Source: Rhodococcus sp. OK302
GTDB lineage: Bacteria; Actinomycetota; Actinomycetes; Mycobacteriales; Mycobacteriaceae
Direction: 5' to 3'
Assembly (NCBI RefSeq): GCF_002245895.1
Contig: NZ_NPJZ01000002.1
Span: forward strand, 710,596 to 774,595
DNA: 64,000 nucleotides
Of this stretch, positions 52,235-61,790 are shown one piece after another. Below the pieces are notes generated by a model. The model had not been told where the DNA came from. It ran no database searches and saw nothing but the letters and a program-made list of their open reading frames with translations. The translations under genes and the position numbers were made by a program. The first letter of the stretch is position 1. The number at the start of each line of letters is the position of its first letter.

Positions 52235-53499
52235 GCACCACGGACGTTGTCGCGATCACCGAAACGGTAGAGGAGTTTCGCGCCAGAGCGCGTGATTGGT
52301 TGCCTCACAACCTCGATCGGCGGGATCGCACCAGTCCTGAACAGGATCCGCACACAGCCCAGGAGGTCGCGAGGCATCGAAGTATTCAACGACGACTGTT
52401 CGACGGTGGATTCGCCGGAATTACGTGGCCGGTCGAGTACGGAGGGCAAGGGCTGACCGCTGAGCACGAACGAGCATTTGTCGAAGAATCGGCAGCATTC
52501 GTAACACCGAATTTCGGAATTCTGAGCGTCACGACCTTCGGTTCTTGCGTGCCCACAATGCTCCGCCATGCTACTCCAGAGTTCCTCCTGCGACACGTGC
52601 CGAAAGTGCTGAAAGGAGAGGAACTTTGGTGCCAGTTCTTCTCCGAGCCTGCGGCAGGCTCTGACCTAGCCGGCATCCAAACGAGAGCAACACGCCGGCC
52701 GGATGGATCCTGGGTGCTCGATGGCTCGAAGATTTGGAGCTCGCTTGCGCATCTTGCAGACTGGGGAATGTGCCTGACTCGATCGAATTGGGATGTTCCT
52801 AAACATAAGGGGCTCACATGGTTTGGTGTCCCCTGTACGGCTGACGGGTTGACCGTGCGTCCGATCAAGCAGATCGGCGGCGGTAGCGAATTTTGCGAAG
52901 AGTTCCTCGATGCCGTGGTGATCGACGACGGGGAGAGGATCGGCCAGGTAGACGAGGGCTGGTCGGTCACCTCCACGTTGTTGGTCTTCGAACGCGGCGC
53001 TGGCCGCCCGGGAGCCACCGAAACACCGGACCTTCCTGGTGAGCTTTGTCCTGATCTGGTCGCTCTGGCCCTCGGTTGTGGCCTTCTTGGCGACGCGGGA
53101 GTTCGACGAACGCTGGTCGGGGTCCATGTCGAGGAGTACGCAGCCAAACAGCTCAAGGCAAGGATCGCAACGATGTCACGTCTGGCGAAGGTCGACGCAG
53201 GAACAGCCGCCTACGGAAAGCTGGCGCTGGCAGGCGCGAGTGTGAATCGTGCGCGTGCCGCCCTGGAAATCGGGGGAGCAGATGCAGTCATATGGGACCC
53301 GGACGTACCTGGTGCAGGGGCCGTAGCACACGACTTTCTGGAAAGTAAGAAGCCGGCGATCGCGGGCGGTACCGAACAGATGCAGCGGAACGGGATCGCG
53401 GAAAGGGTGTTGGGCCTGCCCCGCGAACGTGCGACCGATGTCGCACTTCCCTTTTCCGAAGTCTTGAAACGGGCTCGAGATTGGAGTGCCGGTTCGTAA
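52231..53499 (+). CDS. Acyl-CoA dehydrogenase, second subunit of a probable heteromer
   Basis: A 422-residue acyl-CoA dehydrogenase. WPVEYGGQGLTAEHE, CQFFSEPAAGSDLAGIQTRA and SKIWSSLAHLADWG are the flavin- and substrate-binding segments. The region normally EGT reads AIAGGTEQMQRN, so the canonical glutamate is also absent; in heteromeric FadE pairs the base is held elsewhere, in one subunit. GTG start within the stop of its partner. Direct-repeat site E begins inside its last codon, so the next gene has its own promoter. Confidence 0.92.
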   Translation: MSTTDVVAITETVEEFRARARDWLPHNLDRRDRTSPEQDPHTAQEVARHRSIQRRLFDGGFAGITWPVEYGGQGLTAEHERAFVEESAAFVTPNFGILSVTTFGSCVPTMLRHATPEFLLRHVPKVLKGEELWCQFFSEPAAGSDLAGIQTRATRRPDGSWVLDGSKIWSSLAHLADWGMCLTRSNWDVPKHKGLTWFGVPCTADGLTVRPIKQIGGGSEFCEEFLDAVVIDDGERIGQVDEGWSVTSTLLVFERGAGRPGATETPDLPGELCPDLVALALGCGLLGDAGVRRTLVGVHVEEYAAKQLKARIATMSRLAKVDAGTAAYGKLALAGASVNRARAALEIGGADAVIWDPDVPGAGAVAHDFLESKKPAIAGGTEQMQRNGIAERVLGLPRERATDVALPFSEVLKRARDWSAGS

Positions 53500-53513
53500 T
53501 GACAGTGGTAACG
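53496..53513 (+). promoter_or_regulatory. Direct-repeat site E (DTAAYG-N6-DTAAYG)
   Basis: GTAATGACAGTGGTAACG holds two half-sites with 12-bp period. It overlaps the stop codon of the dehydrogenase gene and lies about 80 bp upstream of the dioxygenase start. Confidence 0.55.
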
Positions 53514-53593
53514 ACGGGTCACCAGAATTATTTCACGACAATTTCAACATTCGACGGTGCGGTGCTGTCGGCAATTTCCGAAGGTGGTGTGTA

Positions 53594-54544
53594 GTGGCGT
53601 TTCCGATGAAAGAGCTTGACGTTCACAACGATCTGCTGGGCAATCATGAAAAGCTCGAGGAGGTCTATCGGGAAGAAGGTTATCTGTTCTTCCGCAACGT
53701 GTTGGACCTCGATGCCGTGGAAGAAGTCCGGTCGAAATTTTTTTCGATTCTCGTAGACGACTACGGAGTTGTCGATCGAGGGCTGGACGTCCCGATCTGG
53801 AATGGCAAGGACGTCACAGACTTTCCGGTGAAGGTACCTGAAATCTACGGATCCGGATGTTGGGAGGCGTTCACCGCGAATCCTCGCATCCACTCATTCT
53901 TCGAAGGCGTTGTCGGAGAGCCGATTACATGGGTGCCCAGTACCGAGTATCGCTTGAATCCGCCAGTGGCAATCGAACCGGACGATTTTGTCGGCGGGCG
54001 CCATCAGGACGGATTTTTCAACGAGGGTATTCCATTCCGTACGTGCTGGTTGCCTTTCTCCGACATCGACTTCGATTGTGGTGGTCTCGCAATCGCCCCG
54101 GGGTTGAGCAAGCACGGCTACCTGCACGACTGGGATTCTCCGCCTAAATACAGCATTCCCGATGGCGCAATCCCGGAATCCGCCTGGGCACGTCCCAGCG
54201 TCTATCACCCTGGTGATGCATTGATTTTCAGCGAGGCAACTCCCCACGCCGGTCTGCCTAATCGATCTGATCGCTTTCGGTTTTCGATGGATATCCGTAT
54301 GTCTCCGCTTTCCGCGCCACAACCGGTGGTAGGTGTTCTGTCGGCGGTGGGAGCTGACTCCATCACACTCGACACGGACGATGGCCAGGTCACACTGATC
54401 GTCGATGAACGCTCATATCTCAGATTGAAGGACGGTGCTCAGCTACCACGGGAGCGGATGCGAGAGTTTCTCGAACTGGGCGAAAAGATGATGGCAGGAA
54501 GAAACGGCGATCGGGCCTTGGTCGTTCGTCCCCAGAAGGGGTGA
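53594..54544 (+). CDS. PhyH-family Fe(II)/2-oxoglutarate dioxygenase
   Basis: A 316-residue protein of the phytanoyl-CoA dioxygenase family. The iron-binding H-x-D is in GGRHQDGFF (H137 and D139), and the distal histidine is in EATPHAGLPNRSDRFRFS at about 218 with the 2-oxoglutarate-binding arginine just after. EEGYLFFRNVLD at the start is typical. It would hydroxylate an unactivated carbon, for example alpha to a CoA-linked carbonyl next to a methyl branch. GTG 53594, with AAGG nearby, is preferred over ATG 53606. A hairpin follows the stop. Confidence 0.88.
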   Translation: MAFPMKELDVHNDLLGNHEKLEEVYREEGYLFFRNVLDLDAVEEVRSKFFSILVDDYGVVDRGLDVPIWNGKDVTDFPVKVPEIYGSGCWEAFTANPRIHSFFEGVVGEPITWVPSTEYRLNPPVAIEPDDFVGGRHQDGFFNEGIPFRTCWLPFSDIDFDCGGLAIAPGLSKHGYLHDWDSPPKYSIPDGAIPESAWARPSVYHPGDALIFSEATPHAGLPNRSDRFRFSMDIRMSPLSAPQPVVGVLSAVGADSITLDTDDGQVTLIVDERSYLRLKDGAQLPRERMREFLELGEKMMAGRNGDRALVVRPQKG

Positions 54545-54547
54545 CGT

Positions 54548-54583
54548 GACGCCCGACGGTATCGAGGGCAACCCTCGGGCGTC
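54548..54583 (+). terminator. Hairpin after module 3
   Basis: GACGCCCGA (54548-54556) pairs with TCGGGCGTC (54575-54583), and GAGGG-CAA-CCCTC can form an alternative inner hairpin. It starts three bases after the dioxygenase stop and marks the end of the recognisable operon. There is no T run. Confidence 0.55.
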
Positions 54584-54673
54584 GCATGATGCTTTCGAGG
54601 GGTCGGTAATCGATGGTCACATCATCTCGTAGATAGATGAAACATAAAGTTGTTCAGGAGGATTGAACAGAAA

Positions 54674-54736
54674 TGTCCGAATTCCGCCCACTCCGGGTCG
54701 CGATCGTCGGCGCCGGCCCCGCCGGCATCTACGCTC
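54674..54736 (+). pseudogene. N-terminal stub of a ferredoxin-NADP reductase (FprA-like)
   Basis: MSEFRPLRVAIVGAGPAGIY is the exact type of N-terminal Rossmann segment seen in FprA-like ferredoxin reductases. After 21 codons the similarity stops abruptly at a hydrolase-derived sequence. AGGAGG lies upstream at 54656-54661. A gene of this type would have completed the P450 electron chain of module 3. Confidence 0.7.
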
Positions 54737-54966
54737 GAGGAACTCGACGTGCGTATCATCTCGCTCGACCGTCCAGGATTGGGAGTGTCGACACCTCAGC
54801 CCGGCAAGTCGTTTCGCGACTTCGCAGCCGATGTCGACGAGTTCGCAGCGCTGCGTGGGTTGGGCAGGCCCGCGATGGTCGGCAACTCTCAAGGCGCGCC
54901 GTTTGCGCTTGCCTGCGCGGCGACGGGTATCAGTGGCGCGCTCGCGATCGTGTCGGGCGCCGACGA
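54737..54966 (+). pseudogene. Internal fragment of an alpha/beta hydrolase
   Basis: About 76 codons, including LDVRIISLDRPGLGVSTPQP and the nucleophile elbow VGNSQGAPFALACAA, belong to an alpha/beta hydrolase. Both ends are missing. The fragment abuts the reductase stub on the left and an antisense wax-ester synthase remnant on the right, with no insertion sequence at either joint. Confidence 0.7.
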
Positions 54967-55961
54967 GGCGGGTGGCGAGGTTGCACATCAACACCCCGAT
55001 CTCGTTGCCCGCCTTGGTTTCCTGATCATCGCTGCGCAGCGAGACGGGAACCATCGCGATCAGCGGGTGTTGCGGCAGTGCCCCCTGATCGTCCATAAAG
55101 GTGCGCAGGGCACCCGAGCACATCGCGAGTACTACGTCGTTGACGGTAGCGTCGGCGAACTTGGCGACCAGGCGGAGGCGTTCGATCGGCCAGGACCGGG
55201 CCCGCGAACCGTCGGGCGCCGCCGATCGGCACGTTGAGCATGGATTTCGGCGCGGAGAGCGAGAGCGGCCCGCCGCGGCGGCGGCGGCGGGCCCGGTCGA
55301 GGGTGCCGGCGATCGCGGGCACCACGCCGACGGCCTCACCGACGGCGCCGCGAGCTGCGCGTAAGGCCGCTGCGGGCAAGTCGAGACGGCCAGCGCTGTC
55401 GGTGGGCGGATCCGGGACCAGGTGGAGGGCGCGGCACCGGGGGGCCAGAGGTTCCCACGGGGCGGGCATTCCGGTGGCGTCGGGGTCCTCGCTGAGCGCG
55501 CTGCGCAAGAGTTTCATCGCGGACACGCCGTCGGCGAGGGCGTGGTGGATCTTCATGTACAGCGCGAAGCGGCCGCCGGTGAGGCCTTCGATCAGGTGTA
55601 TCTCCCACAGCGGTCGGCTGCGGTCGAGTAAAACGGAATGCAGCCGCGCGACCAGTGTCATCAGTTCGGTGATCCCGCCGGGCGCGGGTAGCGCGTCGTG
55701 GCGGATGTGGTGGTCGAGATCGATGTCGGGGTCGGTTTCCCAGCCCCATTGGCCCAGGGTGGTCGCCGACCGTCGGGCCCGCTTACGCAGCAGCGGTGCG
55801 ACGGCGTCGCGGGCGAGCGCGGCGCCGAACATCGACCGCATAGCCTGCGCGTCGGCGCCGTCCGGCGGTTCGAACAGGGCCAGGCCCCCGACGTGCATGG
55901 GGTGATCGCGGGACTCGCCGAGCAGGAACATCGAGTCGGCCGGCGGCATCGGGAGCAGCAA
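54967..55961 (-). pseudogene. Wax ester synthase/diacylglycerol acyltransferase, frameshifted and truncated
   Basis: From the ATG at 55961 leftward, PADSMFLLGESRDHPMHVGG and the active-site motif in MKIHHALADGVSAMKLLRSA identify a WS/DGAT enzyme, which makes storage lipids from acyl-CoA. Near 55215 the frame shifts; the other frame continues with FADATVNDVVLAMCSGALR and AGNEIGVLMCNLAT, where it is cut off at about 54967. The last third of the gene is missing, so it is non-functional. Composition is richer in GC than module 3. Confidence 0.8.
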
Positions 55962-56622
55962 GATTGGGCCCTCTCCATTGGCATTGCGGACCTACGGCAT
56001 GGTCCGGTACGTGAAGGCCCTGTGGCTTAAGGCACGTTCTAGGTATGTCCAGCGTCCAGCGGTCACAAATCAATTGTGAGGAATATCACGACTGGATATC
56101 GCTTGCGTCGTTTGTACACACGGATTCGACTCTGCGCCACTCGGGCGCGTGTCCAATTGCCTGGGGAAGTGGAAGATTTCGGTGCCCCGAGCGACTTTTC
56201 GTTGCTTCCACCTAGGAGAATGTCCAGCGGGTGTGCGCGGCCCTCGCCTCTGCGGTGCCCGACAAACCTGGAGGGAACCGCGTTCTCCGGATCGGGGAGG
56301 GAGCGTTCGACGTGATGCGCGTGCACTGCGGGATGCAGCGACGCGAGTCGACCAGCCCGCCCTCGCGCGGCTCGGCCCTCGATTGGTCAACGCGACGGCC
56401 AGGGCGGACGCGCCGCACACGCCATCGAACCCGGGCCCCGTTGCGGTGCATGACCTCGCGATACCCGCCGGCGAGCACGGCCGCGACCGACCGGAACTGG
56501 AACGGTCGCCAGTTACCCGAATTTGTTGGCTGCCTTGATGTGTCGAGGACAACAAGACCCCCGGCCCGGGGAGCGTCGCGATTTCGCTGGTGGAGTGTGG
56601 CGGCGCGGCTAGCGTAGATCGG
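55962..56622. other. Gap without a confident gene
   Basis: Short frames exist on both strands. A plus-strand stretch around 56310-56480, GPVAVHDLAIPA included, vaguely resembles the N-terminal region of an esterase, but I cannot support a gene. It separates the acyltransferase and patatin remnants. Confidence 0.3.
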
Positions 56623-57647
56623 GTGAGCACGCAGCGCTCGGCAGATCTGGTGTGTGAAGGCGGCGGAGTCAAGGGCATCGGCTTGGTCGGCGCAATCACT
56701 GCGCTGGCTGAGGCGGGGTACCGGTTTCCGCGGGTGGCGGGGTCGAGCGCCGGGGCGATCGTGGGCGCTTTGGTGGCGGCCCTGCAGCATGCGGGGGAGC
56801 CCCTTTCGCGGCTCGAGGACATTGCGAAGACGATCGACTACCGCAAGTTCGCAGATCCCGGTCTGCTCGGGCGGGTGCCGGTGATCGGCGCCCCACTCTC
56901 GCTCCTTGCTTTCGACGGACTCTACGAGGGGCGGTACCTGGAGGAGTTCATGACCGGCGTCCTCGCGGAGTTGGGTGTGCGCACGTTCGGGGATCTGCGG
57001 ACCGGCGAAGAATCCTCTCGCTACGCGTATTCGTTGGTGGTCACGGCCAGTGACCTCTCTGCTCGACGCCTGGTCCGTATTCCCTGGGACTTGCCGGCCT
57101 ACGGTGCCGATCCCGACGAGTTCTCTGTTGCCCGGGCTGTGCGGGCGTCCGCGGCTATTCCGTTCGTGTTCACTCCGGTGCGGGTGAAGGGCGCGACGTG
57201 GGTCGACGGAGGGTTACTGTCGAACTTTCCGGTCGATCTGTTCGACCGGTCCGACAGTCTTGCTCCTCGGTGGCCGACGTTCGGGGTGCGGTTGACCGCC
57301 AGGGCGGGGACACCGCCGGCGATCCGCCGGGTGCAGGGACCGCTGTCGCTGGGGATCGCGGTCCTGGACACGCTGTTCACCAATCAGGATTCGGCGTATG
57401 TGGATGATCCGTGCACCGTCCGGCGCACTGTTTCGTGCCGACCGACGGTGTCAGCGCGGTCGATTTCGGGATCGGGGTGGCGGCGTCGCAGGACCTGTAC
57501 GACAAGGGTTTGGACGCTGGAGTGCGGTTCCTGCGGGAGTGGGACTTCACCGATTACGTCACCGCCTGCCGCACGCCCCCGGTCGGCGGATTCGGTGGCG
57601 GTGCACCGGGAGAGGGGCACACGGCGGATTCGGTGACACCTCTGTAG
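56623..57647 (+). pseudogene. Patatin-like phospholipase, frameshifted near its end
   Basis: Begins at GTG 56623. CEGGGVKGIGLVGA is the oxyanion loop, GSSAGAIVGAL carries the catalytic serine and WVDGGLLSNFP the aspartate, so the catalytic core is intact for about 265 codons. Near 57420 the frame changes: the sequence expected next, FVPTDGVSAVDFGIGVAAS then LYDKGLDAGVRFL, is in the +1 frame and ends at 57647. The family hydrolyses lipid esters. A sequencing error could also explain the shift, as the core is otherwise undamaged. Confidence 0.75.
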
Positions 57648-57674
57648 ACGGGCCGGGCGGTGACACCTCTGTAG
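57631..57674 (+). repeat. Two copies of CGGTGACACCTCTGTAG, 27-bp period
   Basis: The 17-bp unit occurs at 57631-57647 and 57658-57674. The flanking bases ACGGGCCGGG and TCGGGCGAGG are also alike. The first copy contains the stop of the shifted patatin frame. A small tandem duplication. Confidence 0.7.
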
Positions 57675-57707
57675 TCGGGCGAGGTTCAAGAAGCTTCAGC
57701 AGGGCCG

Positions 57708-59572
57708 GTGTGAACGACGGTCGAAACCTGGTTCTAGTAGCCCACTTTCCGTGATCGATTTGAATGTGTCAGTTGCTGAGGAGTATTCGTTTGCGAAGCA
57801 AGTCGAATCCGGCACGTCCTTACATCTGCCGTTTGAGCATCTTGATCCCGTTCACGTGCCCTTCGACAGCGCCGGAACTGTACGGCAGAGCCAGTCCATC
57901 AGAACCGCAGCGTGGTCGGTTTCGAGCCCTCGAACGAAGCGGCGCAAGTGTGGAAGGCCATCTGCCGAGACGGCTGACATCCACGAGTTAAATTGTGCAC
58001 CAAGGCGTTCTGTGAGAATCTCCGCGAACGAAGTGACATGCCCTGCAGTTGCTTCAAGGTGCCGGCAGCTGGCGAGAACCTGCTTGAGCCCGATCTGCTC
58101 GTCATCGGTGAGGTTGTCGGGGTGTCGTAACATCCAGGAGGTGATCCGCCGGACCTTCGGTATCTGCTTTCTGGCCGGGCGCAGCCCCGATGCTGCGCAG
58201 CGGTCTCAAGTAGTCGCGAACGGAGCTGTAGCTGCCGCGATATCCCAATACTTGAAGTTATTCGTAAAGTGCAGCAGCGGAGGTATATCCGTCGTTGAAA
58301 CGCTCGTGCAGGTAGACGGCGAACCTGTCCAACATAGTGGGCCGGCCTGCCCGCGGCGCCCCCAACAATTCATCGACACTGCTTGCGCAGTAGAAACGAC
58401 GAACGGTCTCCCGTGCCAACCCGAGCTGGCGGACGATCATTCTGATTCCCATGCCTTCGTTCTTGAGAGTCGCGACCGCCTCGAATCGCAGTTTCGTGCG
58501 GACGGCGAGTATCGAACTCTCCTGACCGTCGCATGTACTCGGCGGCCTGACTGAGTTGTTCCGATGGGGTGCGTTCGATCGAGGGTTCAGGCTCTATATC
58601 GGGCTCTTTTTTCAGGCAATGATGATGGGCTGCAACCGTTTTCTCCACCGCCTCTGCGAGATTGTGCCATAGGTGCCAGCGGTCGGCGACTTCGATCGCC
58701 TGGGGCGCTCCGGTGCGTGCTGCTTCTTCCGTAGGCGCCGGCACGATCACGGCAGATCACCTGTGTTCCCGGATGTTCGGTGAGCCATTTGGTGACTGTT
58801 TCGGCTTTCCGGTCGGCGAGAACATCGACAGGTCGGTGAGTGTCCATATCGATCAGAACTGTGCCGTAACGATGCCGCCGACGGAGAGCGAAGTCGTCGA
58901 TGCCAAGCACCGTCACCACACCGGTTGGAGGGTCGGGCAACGCTCGGAACAGCCGTAACAAGGTAGAGCGTCCGACGGAAACTCCTAGCGTGGACGCCAA
59001 CCTCGATCCGGCTCGTCCGGCCAACGCCAGCGCGATCTTTTCCAGGATTTCGCGTAGCAGCGGAGTGGTCCGTGTGTAAGCCTGGGTCAGTCCGTCGATC
59101 TGCTCGGCAAATGTGCGTCGGTCACAGCCGGTGTTCGAGCACAGAAATCGACGTACCTGCAAGACGACGTAGCTCGATCGGCCAGCGATGGCCGTATCGG
59201 CGAGCATTCGTTCGTACCGACTGTGCACTCGTTTCGACCAAAACACCGCACGTCGGACAGCTCGCCGACGTCGACAACGGCGACGCACGAATACGGACTC
59301 CGCCTGCGGTCGCATCGACCGAATCGATGTCTGTCAACGGCATCTGAATCTTGACCCCTTTCCGGCGTGCCGTACCTTGATCAGTTTTCACCTGCCGTCG
59401 ACAATGTCGACACCCGCCAGATGTGGAAGGAGTACGCGCAGGTCACAACAGTTCTCAGGACACCAGAATGATCATCTCCCGCACGGTCCACGTCCTACCG
59501 GAACGACACGCGGCGTGAAGGTGGAGCCGTCACGGAAAGTGGGCCAGAACCAGTTTCGACCGTCGTTGACAT
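57708..59572 (-). mobile_element. ISL3-family element, degenerate
   Basis: The right end at about 57708 (GTGTGAACGACGGTCGAAAC) recurs inverted at about 59572-59540, bracketing a decayed ISL3 transposase gene. The left end lies inside the 3' part of the IS110 transposase gene, which loses its normal C-terminus at this point, so the ISL3 copy probably inserted there. Exact ends and target duplication could not be fixed. Confidence 0.65.
57764..59391 (-). pseudogene. ISL3-family transposase, multiply frameshifted
   Basis: Starting at ATG 59391 the N-terminus includes [11 protein letters not shown] from the zinc-binding region. A shift leads to [37 protein letters not shown] and [20 protein letters not shown] with the first catalytic aspartate. 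Further shifts give [19 protein letters not shown], then [20 protein letters not shown], then RHPDNLTDDEQIGLKQVLA and a C-terminus ending just before 57764. At least four frame changes make it inactive. Confidence 0.8.
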
Positions 59573-60509
59573 CTCGGCTCTGGCACACGGCGACGGTGTG
59601 CAGTACCGAGTTCAGTTGACGATTCCCGCCGGTGTTGAGTCGATGCCGAACCGTCTCCCCGCTCGACGCCGCCAACGGCGAAGTCCCTGTGTAACTGGCG
59701 AAGTGATCTGCTGACGGGAACCGACTGATGTCAGCGACATGGCCGAGCAGTTTCGCTGTCAGAACGGTACTGATCCCGTGTACCTGCGGCAGAGTGGTAG
59801 TGGTCGCGGCGACCGCATCACGCATCTGTGCTTCGTTGCCCTTGATGTTGGAATCCATCCGGCGCAGATCGGTCAGAAGCTCTTTCGCCAGGTCCCGGCG
59901 GCATGCGTCGGTTGCCGTGACTGGTCGGACTCGTCGCAGAGCGGCAGCTGCTTGTGCAGCGTTCAGCCCGGTCGGAACACCACCGGCAATGAGTTCCCGA
60001 AGGAGCTGGTGTAGACGGTTCAGGACGCGTGTTCGTTCCCGGACGAGGTCGTCTCGGCGTTCACTGAGCAGCCGTAGAATAGTCGACTGATCCTCGTGCC
60101 GAACCGCGTGCAATCCCTTGTGGCGCAATGCGGTCAATGCGACAGCGCGTGCATCGTCCGTATCTGTCTTGCGTCCTCCGCCGGTATCGAGCACGCGCAC
60201 GCGCATGGCGAGGGTGGACGGTACGTCGACGACGTGTTCAGCGTCGGCGAGCAGTATTTGCGCGATACCGCGCCCCGATCCCTTGGCGCCTTCGACGGCG
60301 AAACGCCGCTCGGACCATCTGTGTGACCATTTCCGCAGTTGCGTGGCAGTACCGGAATTGACGGCGAACCTGCGGCGGGCCACTGTCTCGCCGCTGTTGT
60401 CGACGGCTACGGCTGTCAATGATGCTTTGTGCGGGTCGATTCCGATGATGATCAATGCGGATGCTCCTGTTGTCCGGGTGCGGTTTCGGTGTGCACCTAC
60501 GGTGGGCAT
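59472..60509 (-). pseudogene. IS110-family transposase with altered C-terminus
   Basis: A 345-residue frame. IIIGIDPHKASLTAVAVD holds the first acidic residue of the DEDD site, GRKTDTDDARAVALTALRH the following ones, and DISRFPSADHFASYTGTSPL with GGNRQLNSVLHTVAVCQSRD the C-terminal domain. From VNDGRNWFWPTFRDGS onward the sequence is the terminal repeat of the neighbouring ISL3 element read through, replacing the last 60 or so residues of a normal IS110 enzyme, including the region of the conserved serine. Probably inactive. Confidence 0.75.
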
Positions 60510-60734
60510 CCTGACTTGAAGTTGATCGTTTCACGCCTCTGTCGAACCACACCGTAGGCCGGTGTCGATTGGCAGGGCACGCTATGAGTGAGCCAACCAC
60601 CTGATTGTGGTGGCAAGGAGCTTGCGAGCCTGCGCCGACCGACACCGTGGACTTTACGAGACTGCAGATCCCGGTTGTCCTGGTTTCCATTGAACAAGTC
60701 AGGAGCATCACCTTCTTTGGAATGGTTTCAGCAA

Positions 60735-60761
60735 GGAAAGACCGGTCCTTTCCGCTTTTTT
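60735..60761 (+). terminator. Intrinsic terminator-like hairpin with T run
   Basis: GGAAAG (60735-60740) and CTTTCC (60748-60753) flank ACCGGTC, and the stem is followed by GC and six T residues (60756-60761). This fits a rho-independent terminator on the plus strand, just left of the IS3 element. Confidence 0.6.
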
Positions 60762-60846
60762 CGACGTGGATCTGTTCGTGATCTCGGGCTCAGTGCTTGC
60801 GGTAGTAGAAGGCGTTGTTTGAACCGTGCCGGGTTTCTTGCCGCTC

Positions 60847-61770
60847 CTATGCTGGCGACATCTCCGGCTGGAGAATCGATAATTCAGAGTAATAGATGGC
60901 CTCGAACTCGTCGGGAGTGACGTAGTCCAAGGTGCTGTGCAGGCGGCGGGTATTGAACCAATCCACCCATTCCATCGTCGCGAATTCGATGTCGTCGATC
61001 GTCTTGATCGCCCCTTGCAGAAACGGACTGCTCTTGGAAACTGCTTCTGTCTTGAACAGTCCGATTGTCGACTCCGCAAGGGCGTTGTCGTAGGCGTCGC
61101 CGACGCTTCCAATTGAAGCTGCAATCCCTTCCAACGCAAGCGTTTCCGCGAAGGAAATTGATGTGTACTGGCTGCCGGCATCGCTGTGGTGGATCAGCCC
61201 ATCCCTGACCCGGTGTCCACCGTGATCGCGTCGCCACAATGCCATCTTCAATGCCGTGGTGACCATAGCCGTGTCCTTCACTGTCGAGGCATGCCAGCCG
61301 ACGATTGCCCGGGAGAAGCAGTCGATCACGAATGCGACGTAGACGAACCCGGCCCACGTTCGGCAATAGGTGAAATCGGTAACCCATGTTCGGTTCGGTG
61401 CGTCGGCGGTGAAGTCCCGATCGAGCAGGTCGGGTGCCCGGCGACTGTCCTTGCCGCCGGGAATCGTGGTTCGGTGCTGCCGGCCTCTGACCACCCCGTT
61501 CAGTCCTTCGTCGCGCATCAAGCGGTCGATGGTGCAGGCCGCGACGTGGTGGCCTTTGCGGCGCAGGTGAGCAGTCATCTTTCGTCGGCCGTAGAGCCCT
61601 TCGGCAGTGCCGATCGTGGCCCGCAGTTCCTCGGTGAGGTGGGCGTCGGTGATCGTCCGTGCAGATGGTGCTGCGGTTTTCCAGTTGCGGTACGTGCGTG
61701 GGGCGACCTGAATTCCTTGTGCGGTGAGCACTCTGCAGATCGACTCGACCCTGAAATTTTGTGCACGCAT
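60847..61770 (-). CDS. IS3-family transposase OrfB
   Basis: A 307-residue integrase-type DDE protein. NRTWVTDFTYCRTWAGFVYV carries the first catalytic aspartate, GLIHHSDAGSQYTSISFAET the second and YDNALAESTIGLFKTE the glutamate. RRKMTAHLRRKGHHVA and DRLMRDEGLNGVVRG form the HTH-like N-terminal part. As in other IS3 elements it is probably made as an OrfAB fusion by frameshifting from OrfA, since its open frame extends upstream of the marked ATG. All catalytic residues are intact. Confidence 0.93.
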   Translation of the reverse strand: MRAQNFRVESICRVLTAQGIQVAPRTYRNWKTAAPSARTITDAHLTEELRATIGTAEGLYGRRKMTAHLRRKGHHVAACTIDRLMRDEGLNGVVRGRQHRTTIPGGKDSRRAPDLLDRDFTADAPNRTWVTDFTYCRTWAGFVYVAFVIDCFSRAIVGWHASTVKDTAMVTTALKMALWRRDHGGHRVRDGLIHHSDAGSQYTSISFAETLALEGIAASIGSVGDAYDNALAESTIGLFKTEAVSKSSPFLQGAIKTIDDIEFATMEWVDWFNTRRLHSTLDYVTPDEFEAIYYSELSILQPEMSPA

Positions 61771-61790
61771 GTTGTCGATGAACTGGACTA

